This document shows positions 13,846-17,723 of a stretch of DNA of 17,723 nt, one piece after another. The first letter of the stretch is position 1, and each line of letters opens with the position of its first letter. This DNA comes from an uncultured Clostridia bacterium (GTDB taxonomy: Bacteria > Bacillota > Clostridia > Oscillospirales > CAG-272): the NCBI GenBank assembly GCA_947627815.1, contig CANQXN010000018.1, forward strand, positions 1-17,723, given 5' to 3'. Position numbers and translations under genes: made by a program. The notes beneath the pieces were generated by a model. That model saw nothing but the letters and a program-made list of their open reading frames with translations, made no database searches and had not been told where the DNA came from.

Positions 13846-15084
13846 TTATGATACAATATGGAAATTGCCCTTTTCGCAGGTGAGGAGCCGGCTGTCGTTT
13901 GGCAGCGAAAGCCCTTCGGTGCGGCAGGCGGTCATGATGACCTGCCGGCCGGCAAGCCCCGAGAGGAGAAAAGCGCGGCGGCGGTCGTCCAGCTCGCTGA
14001 AGACATCGTCAAAGAGAAAGACCGGGTACTCGCCGGCAAAGGCGCGGGAGAGTTCCCCTTCGGCAAGCTTCATCGCCAGGGCAAAACTGCGCTGCTGTCC
14101 CTGAGAGGCAAAATTTCGCGCCTCGCGGCCTTCCAAAAGCAGGAGGACATCATCCCGATGTGGCCCGAAAAGCGTGACACCGCGCCGAATTTCCCGCTCA
14201 CGCTCCTTTTGAAAGAGGGCAAGGTACTCGCCTTCGTCGAGCGGGTCGGGATAGGCAAGCGCCGGCGTTTCGCGCCCCGCCGTCATTTCGGCAAAGAGGG
14301 CGCGCACCTCGCGGTCAAGCGCTGTGACATAATTTTTTCTTGCTTTGGCGATTGTCGCCGCTTCTTTGGCGAGCAGCGCGTCCCAGCCGTCCAAGGTATC
14401 GACCAGCGCCGGATGCTTCCAGGCATCGGCAAGCACCAGATTGCGGTTTTGCAAAATCTGCCGGTAGCGCTGCAGGCTGACGAGGTAGGCGCGGTCAAGC
14501 TGGCTGATGGCGGCGTCGAGAAACTGCCGCCGCAGCGCCGGCGCCCCTTTGACCAGCGAAAGATGGTCGGGCGTGAACAGCACCGCGCGAAAATGCCCGA
14601 TAAATTCGCTGGCTTTGGCAAGCTTGACGCCGTTTTTTTCGTACTGCTTTTTCACCCCGGGGAAACGGCTTCTGCGGTCGTGGGGATCGTCCGCCGGCTC
14701 TGCCGGCAATTTTGCCGCCGGCTGTTCGGCGGGCAATTCGGCGGGGGCGGTTTCTATGGGCACAAACCCGGCGGGGAGAAAAAACCGCGCCGAAAGCTCG
14801 ATAGGCTTGGGCTGCCTTCCCGGCTGCCTGCTTCTCGCGCCGCTGTTTGCGGGGTCGTTGACAAACCGCAGCGTGACGCTCGCGGCGTTCTGTCCAAAGC
14901 GCACAAGTTCCGCCTCGTTCCCCGCGCGGTGGCTTTTGCCCTGCGCGCAGAAGAAGACGCCTTCAAGCGCCGAGGTCTTGCCCATGGCGTTATCGCCGGC
15001 GATCATATTGATGCCGGGGGCAAAGGCGATCTCCGCCTCTCGGATATTGCGGAAATCGCGGTATTTGACAGTGAGGCAAACCAT
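13846..15084 (-). CDS. recF: DNA replication and repair protein RecF
   Basis: RecF is an SMC-like ATPase that, with RecO and RecR, loads RecA at single-strand gaps. Walker A is GDNAMGKTS (30-38). The PDHLSLVKGAPALRRQFLDAAISQ and YRQILQNRNLVL stretches are hallmarks. The ABC signature appears as SQGQQRS and Walker B as VFLFDDVFSELD. The usual length is about 360-375; this has 412, chiefly because residues about 108-140 carry an Ala/Pro/Glu-rich insertion (TAPAELPAEQPAAKLPAEPA) in the loop before the KQYEKNG strand. It starts 21 nt after dnaN, whose stop codon region supplies only a weak ribosome site. The S4-domain gene yaaA, often located here in Bacillota, is missing. Confidence 0.96.
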   Translation of the reverse strand: MVCLTVKYRDFRNIREAEIAFAPGINMIAGDNAMGKTSALEGVFFCAQGKSHRAGNEAELVRFGQNAASVTLRFVNDPANSGARSRQPGRQPKPIELSARFFLPAGFVPIETAPAELPAEQPAAKLPAEPADDPHDRRSRFPGVKKQYEKNGVKLAKASEFIGHFRAVLFTPDHLSLVKGAPALRRQFLDAAISQLDRAYLVSLQRYRQILQNRNLVLADAWKHPALVDTLDGWDALLAKEAATIAKARKNYVTALDREVRALFAEMTAGRETPALAYPDPLDEGEYLALFQKEREREIRRGVTLFGPHRDDVLLLLEGREARNFASQGQQRSFALAMKLAEGELSRAFAGEYPVFLFDDVFSELDDRRRAFLLSGLAGRQVIMTACRTEGLSLPNDSRLLTCEKGNFHIVS

Positions 15085-15105
15085 CGTTAAAAAATCATCA
15101 ATCTC

Positions 15106-16281
15106 TCATTTCATGCGCACGGGGCTTGCGAGGTAGAGGAAGTCGGTGCTGCCCTCTTTGGCCTTTTCCTCCTCGGTTTTCTCGTCGGCCGAGGTGATGA
15201 CCATACTCATGAGCGGGGAATTGAGTCCGATGCGGATTTTTTCGGAGTCGGCGCTGCGCAGCGAGTCCATGATATGCCGGCAGTTAAAGCCGATGAAGAT
15301 ATCGTCGCCTTCCTTTTCGATCGGCACCTCGTCATAGACGCTGCCCGCCATCGATTCGCAGGAAACTTTTAATAAATCGCCTTCAAAGGAGAATTTGACC
15401 GGGCTTCTCCCCTGTCCCATGGACTTATCCTCGCTGATGAGCGCGGCGCGCTCGAGCGAGGAAAGAAAGGCGAGCCGGTCGGTGACGACGGTAATTTTGC
15501 TCTCTTTGGGGATAATGCGGTTATAGTCGATATAGGCGGCGTCGACGACGCGCGAGAAGAAGATATTGCCGCCGCGTTTGAAGATGATATGGCGTCTGGT
15601 AGCAAGCACAAGCAGCTCGTCGCCCTCGTCGCCCAAGAGGCGGGTAAACTGCGCCAGCGTCTTACCGGGCAGAATAAAGGCAAGTTCAATGGCGCTATTG
15701 TCGCGGTTGCGGTTTTCGAGTTTACACACCGTGGTGCGCAGCGCCATGCGGTTGCCGTCGCAGGCGACGATTTTAAGCAGGTGATCGGTGATTTCAAAGT
15801 AAGCGCCGCAGAGGTTGGGGCGCTGGTCGGTGACGGCGATGGCAAAGGAGACCTGGCCGAGCATGGTTTTCAACACGCCGGCGTCGATGACAAAGCCTTT
15901 ATCGCTGTCAAGTTCGGGGATATTGGGGAAGGTTTCGCCGTCGAGTGCGTGCAGCGAGAAGCGCGAGCGCCCCGAGGTGACGCTGACCGCGTTTTTCTCG
16001 TCCACTTCGATGGTGACGCTCTGGTCGGGCAGGAATTTGATGATGCGGTTGAGTTTCTGCGCGTTGATGAGGTAATTGCCCGGCTTGAGGATCCGGCAGG
16101 GCAGATCGGTGGTGAAGCCTTTGATCATGTCAAAGGTGGTGATGGTGCAAATGCCGCTGTCGGCGTCCTTGCACTGGAACCGAATGCATTCGAGCGTGGG
16201 ATAGGTGCTTCTGTCCGACACCGCGCAAAGCGAATCGTTGACGGCATTTTCCAGAATCGTTTTGTCAAATGTAATTTTCAT
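15106..16281 (-). CDS. dnaN: DNA polymerase III subunit beta (sliding clamp)
   Basis: DnaN is the ring-shaped clamp that tethers polymerase III to DNA. It starts MKITFDKTILENAVNDSLCAVSDRSTYPTLECI and shows the three repeated clamp folds: domain 1 to about 120 (SRFSLHALDGETFPNIPE), domain 2 to about 250 (ACDGNRMALRTT), and domain 3 with VPIEKEGDDIFIGFN. The C-terminus ends YLASPVRMK, where clamps usually have a YxLxPVR-like motif forming part of the protein-binding pocket. At 391 residues it is slightly long, with a charged KTEEEKAKEGS loop before the last strand. The start has AAGGAAG upstream and a 16-bp hairpin repeat 29 nt away. It is the first gene on the left of the origin, followed closely by recF. 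Confidence 0.97.
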   Translation of the reverse strand: MKITFDKTILENAVNDSLCAVSDRSTYPTLECIRFQCKDADSGICTITTFDMIKGFTTDLPCRILKPGNYLINAQKLNRIIKFLPDQSVTIEVDEKNAVSVTSGRSRFSLHALDGETFPNIPELDSDKGFVIDAGVLKTMLGQVSFAIAVTDQRPNLCGAYFEITDHLLKIVACDGNRMALRTTVCKLENRNRDNSAIELAFILPGKTLAQFTRLLGDEGDELLVLATRRHIIFKRGGNIFFSRVVDAAYIDYNRIIPKESKITVVTDRLAFLSSLERAALISEDKSMGQGRSPVKFSFEGDLLKVSCESMAGSVYDEVPIEKEGDDIFIGFNCRHIMDSLRSADSEKIRIGLNSPLMSMVITSADEKTEEEKAKEGSTDFLYLASPVRMK

Positions 16282-16309
16282 AGCATTAACTTCCTTTTAA
16301 TTTGAAAAA

Positions 16310-16370
16310 CAAGGAGAAACTTCTTGAAAGAAGTTTCTCCTTGACCTCTTCAAGAACTTTTAAAAAAGGG
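16310..16370. repeat. Hairpin-plus-tail repeat upstream of dnaN
   Basis: A perfect 16-bp stem (16310-16325 with 16328-16343, arm CAAGGAGAAACTTCTT, apex GA) is followed by ACCTCTTCAAGAACTTTTAA and an A-run. It has the same orientation as the holA and gyrA copies. The part between it and the terminator (16371-16418) shows nothing recognisable. Confidence 0.88.
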
Positions 16371-16418
16371 AAAAATGGGGTTGTGCCTCGACCCAATATC
16401 GGAGCGGACTTGTTGGCC

Positions 16419-16436
16419 AAAAAACCGCGAAGCGGT
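16419..16436 (-). terminator. Intrinsic terminator after the dnaA/RemB-like transcript
   Basis: On the minus strand ACCGC-TTC-GCGGT is followed at once by a T-run (TTTTTT counting the last stem base). It lies on the dnaN side of the origin, so transcription coming through the dnaA gene and the origin would end before dnaN. The stem is short (5 bp), hence moderate confidence. Confidence 0.6.
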
Positions 16437-16481
16437 AAAAAAAATAAAAATAAATTAGATAGATAGTCGTAGTAGCAGTAG
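16437..16481. promoter_or_regulatory. AT-rich unwinding tract and DnaA-trio-like run of oriC
   Basis: 16437-16465 is nearly all A and T on the plus strand. It passes into TAG-TCG-TAG-TAG-CAG-TAG (16464-16481), a register of triplets that read 3'-GAT-5' when followed from the adjoining DnaA-box-like site (16486-16494). That matches the order box, trios, AT-rich DNA described for the Bacillus subtilis basal unwinding system. The gap between box and trios is only 4 nt. Confidence 0.6.
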
Positions 16482-16485
16482 TGGT

Positions 16486-16685
16486 TGTGGAAACGGTGGA
16501 AAAGTCGGAAAGAGCCTTTTGGGCGCTCGCTTTGGGAGACGGGGCGGAGGGAGAAACGGCGGTGGAAAAACGGTGAAACAGGTGTGGGAAAATGTGGAAA
16601 ACTTTCGCGCTTTGTCGGAAAGAGGAGAAAAATGGGGTTTTCCACAGCCTTTCCACAGGGTACTTTTTCCACAAGCGGTGGAAAA
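16486..16685. promoter_or_regulatory. Chromosomal origin (oriC): DnaA-box cluster
   Basis: Nine 9-mers resembling TTATCCACA lie in 200 bp. TTTTCCACA occurs at 16593-16601 (minus), 16638-16646 and 16665-16673 (plus). Two-mismatch sites lie at 16486-16494, 16495-16503, 16561-16569 and 16677-16685 (minus) and 16649-16657 (plus), with a weaker one at 16583-16591. The boxes nearest the AT-rich tract point toward it and the central ones point away. The position between dnaA and dnaN is the standard one for Bacillota. Confidence 0.8.
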
Positions 16686-16703
16686 GTGGAGGCGAGAGAC
16701 TGC

Positions 16704-16973
16704 CTACTTCGGCAGGCGGGTGAGAAAGAAAACATCGGTACTTGTCGTACTTGATCCGGCTCCGCCGGAGCAAGTAACAAGAAAGACGCGGGGGAGTTCG
16801 GAAGCGCCGGGGCGCAGGGCGAGATGCAAGCCCCCCGCCGCCTCGGCTTTGCGGAGAAAGTCCCGGGTGATTTTGCTCTGCGTGGCGGTGTCGAGGTCAA
16901 ACAGGCCGATGACATCGTCGGGGTTGACTGAAACCCCATTGGGTAAGCGAAAGAGCAGAGGGGCAAGTTCCAT
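16704..16973 (-). CDS. RemB-like DUF370 protein
   Basis: This 89-residue protein shows the DUF370 (RemA/RemB) pattern: an N-terminal strand (PLLFRLPNGVSVNPDD), then VIGLFDLDTATQSKITRDFLRKAEAAGGLH, matching IIAILD-x-ES-x-S-x-TREFL-x-A of B. subtilis RemB, and strands FLVT and DVFFLTRLP at the end. RemA of this family is a DNA-binding activator of biofilm-matrix genes in B. subtilis; the role here is unknown. The start ATG (16971-16973) has AAAGGA seven bases upstream and lies 24 nt after the dnaA stop, so it is probably co-transcribed with dnaA. The loop between the two last strands is enlarged by about 12 residues encoded by a palindrome. In B. subtilis remB lies between recF and gyrB, so the position here differs. 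Confidence 0.75.
   Translation of the reverse strand: MELAPLLFRLPNGVSVNPDDVIGLFDLDTATQSKITRDFLRKAEAAGGLHLALRPGASELPRVFLVTCSGGAGSSTTSTDVFFLTRLPK
16741..16781. repeat. 41-nt palindrome inside the RemB-like gene
   Basis: Three nested paired blocks form it: CTTGT with ACAAG, TACTTG with CAAGTA and TCCGGC with GCCGGA, around a 3-nt loop, with only a 2-nt bulge and one mismatch (17 bp paired). It encodes residues 65-78 (LVTCSGGAGSSTTS) without breaking the frame. It is unlike the AT-rich repeat family elsewhere in the window. Confidence 0.8.
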
Positions 16974-16997
16974 GCCGTTGTCCTTTCTGGATGGGGG

Positions 16998-17723
16998 TTA
17001 TTCGGTGATCTCGCGGATCATTTCGGAAATTTCCATTTCGAGAAGCGGGTTGAGTTTGGTCTCGGTATCGACGGCGCGGATGGCCGACATCACCGTGGTG
17101 TGGTCGCGGTCGAACATGTTGGCGATGGCGGTTAAGGAGAGGGGCGTGATTTTGCGGATGATGTAAATGCTCACATTGCGGGCATTGGCGATCTGCTTGC
17201 TCCGCTTGCGGCCGTAGATTTCGTCCACCGGAATGCCGTATTTTTTCGCGACGGTTTCGACGATTTTTTTCGCCGTCACCTCGGGGGGATCCTCCGACAC
17301 CATCAGCGAGGCGATGGACGCTTTGGCAAGCTCGATGGTGACCGGCTCATTGCTTAAAAAGGCCTGCGCCCGGATGCGCTTGATCGCCCCCTCGATCTGG
17401 CGGATATTGCTTTTCAAATTTTCGGCGATTAAGTTCAATACCTCGTCGGGCAGCGTGATGCCGAGGAGGTTGGCCTTATTTTTCATGATCGCGATGCGCA
17501 GTTCAAAATCCGGCGGCTGAATATCGGCGATCAACCCCCACTCAAAGCGCGTCTTGAGCCTGTCCTCCAAGGTTTTGATGTCGCGCGGCGGCCGGTCGGA
17601 GGTCATGATGATCTGCTTATGCTCCTCATAGAGGGCGTTGAAGGTGTGGAAAAACTCCTCCTGGGTCATTTCCTTGCCGGCGATGAACTGGATGTCGTCG
17701 ATGAGCAGGACATCGGCTTTGCG
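16998..17723 (-). CDS. dnaA: Chromosomal replication initiator DnaA, C-terminal part (runs off window)
   Basis: The gene enters from the right edge; 241 codons of the C-terminal half are present. Walker B (VLLIDDIQF) is at the start, followed by IIMTSDRPPRDI (sensor 1), LKTRFEWGLIADIQPPD (arginine-finger region) and SNIRQIEGAIKRI (sensor 2). DNA-binding domain IV has the basic loop YGRKRSKQIANARN and the recognition motif DRDHTTVMSAI. Residues that contact the box in E. coli (R399, D433, H434, T435) are kept, while R405 and P406 read N and A, and the usual G before RDHTT is D. It precedes the RemB-like gene and the origin, as expected for a protein acting on the boxes at 16486-16685. Confidence 0.97.
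   Translation of the reverse strand, partial: RKADVLLIDDIQFIAGKEMTQEEFFHTFNALYEEHKQIIMTSDRPPRDIKTLEDRLKTRFEWGLIADIQPPDFELRIAIMKNKANLLGITLPDEVLNLIAENLKSNIRQIEGAIKRIRAQAFLSNEPVTIELAKASIASLMVSEDPPEVTAKKIVETVAKKYGIPVDEIYGRKRSKQIANARNVSIYIIRKITPLSLTAIANMFDRDHTTVMSAIRAVDTETKLNPLLEMEISEMIREITE

Overview
The window is the replication-origin region of a member of the Bacillota, most likely an uncultured gut-type Clostridia; the rank below class is a guess. The grounds are the gene set: DnaA, DnaN, RecF, GyrB and GyrA, a RemB-like DUF370 protein, a Clostridia-style RNase M5 (Toprim plus DUF4093), PgsA, RimO, RecX and NrdR. Coding DNA is fairly GC-rich, and the spacers are low-GC and full of hairpins. 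Every gene reads on the minus strand.

From the right edge, in the direction of transcription, the order is: dnaA (3' half only), a RemB/DUF370-like gene, the origin itself (about 16437-16685), dnaN, recF, gyrB, a 420-bp spacer with a second set of DnaA-box-like sites, gyrA, a small lipoprotein gene, recA, a Nudix hydrolase, recX, rimO, pgsA, holA, rnmV (RNase M5), nrdR and the first 54 codons of an M28-like peptidase. Two clusters that lie far apart in well-studied Bacillota, dnaA-to-gyrA and the recA/recX/rimO/pgsA group, are joined here. The S4-domain gene yaaA, often found between dnaN and recF, is absent.

The genes form one theme. DnaA opens the origin, DnaN (clamp) and HolA (clamp-loader delta) build the replisome, gyrase handles supercoiling, RecF, RecA and RecX handle gap repair, and NrdR controls dNTP supply. 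RNase M5 (5S rRNA) and RimO (ribosomal protein S12) serve the ribosome, and PgsA makes the anionic lipid precursor linked in other bacteria to DnaA reactivation.

The less ordinary content is: (1) an origin with an AT-rich tract, a DnaA-trio-like run and about nine TTTTCCACA-type boxes; (2) a second box cluster between gyrB and gyrA, including a perfect 23-bp palindrome just downstream of a candidate gyrA promoter; (3) a dispersed family of perfect hairpins whose stems differ in sequence but stay paired, placed just before the starts of nrdR, holA, gyrA and dnaN; (4) Ala/Pro-rich insertions or tails in six otherwise conserved proteins; (5) a 41-nt palindrome inside the RemB-like reading frame; and (6) a recurring TTGTCACA/TTGACA motif in several spacers. 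No tRNA, rRNA, CRISPR array, transposase or phage gene was seen.
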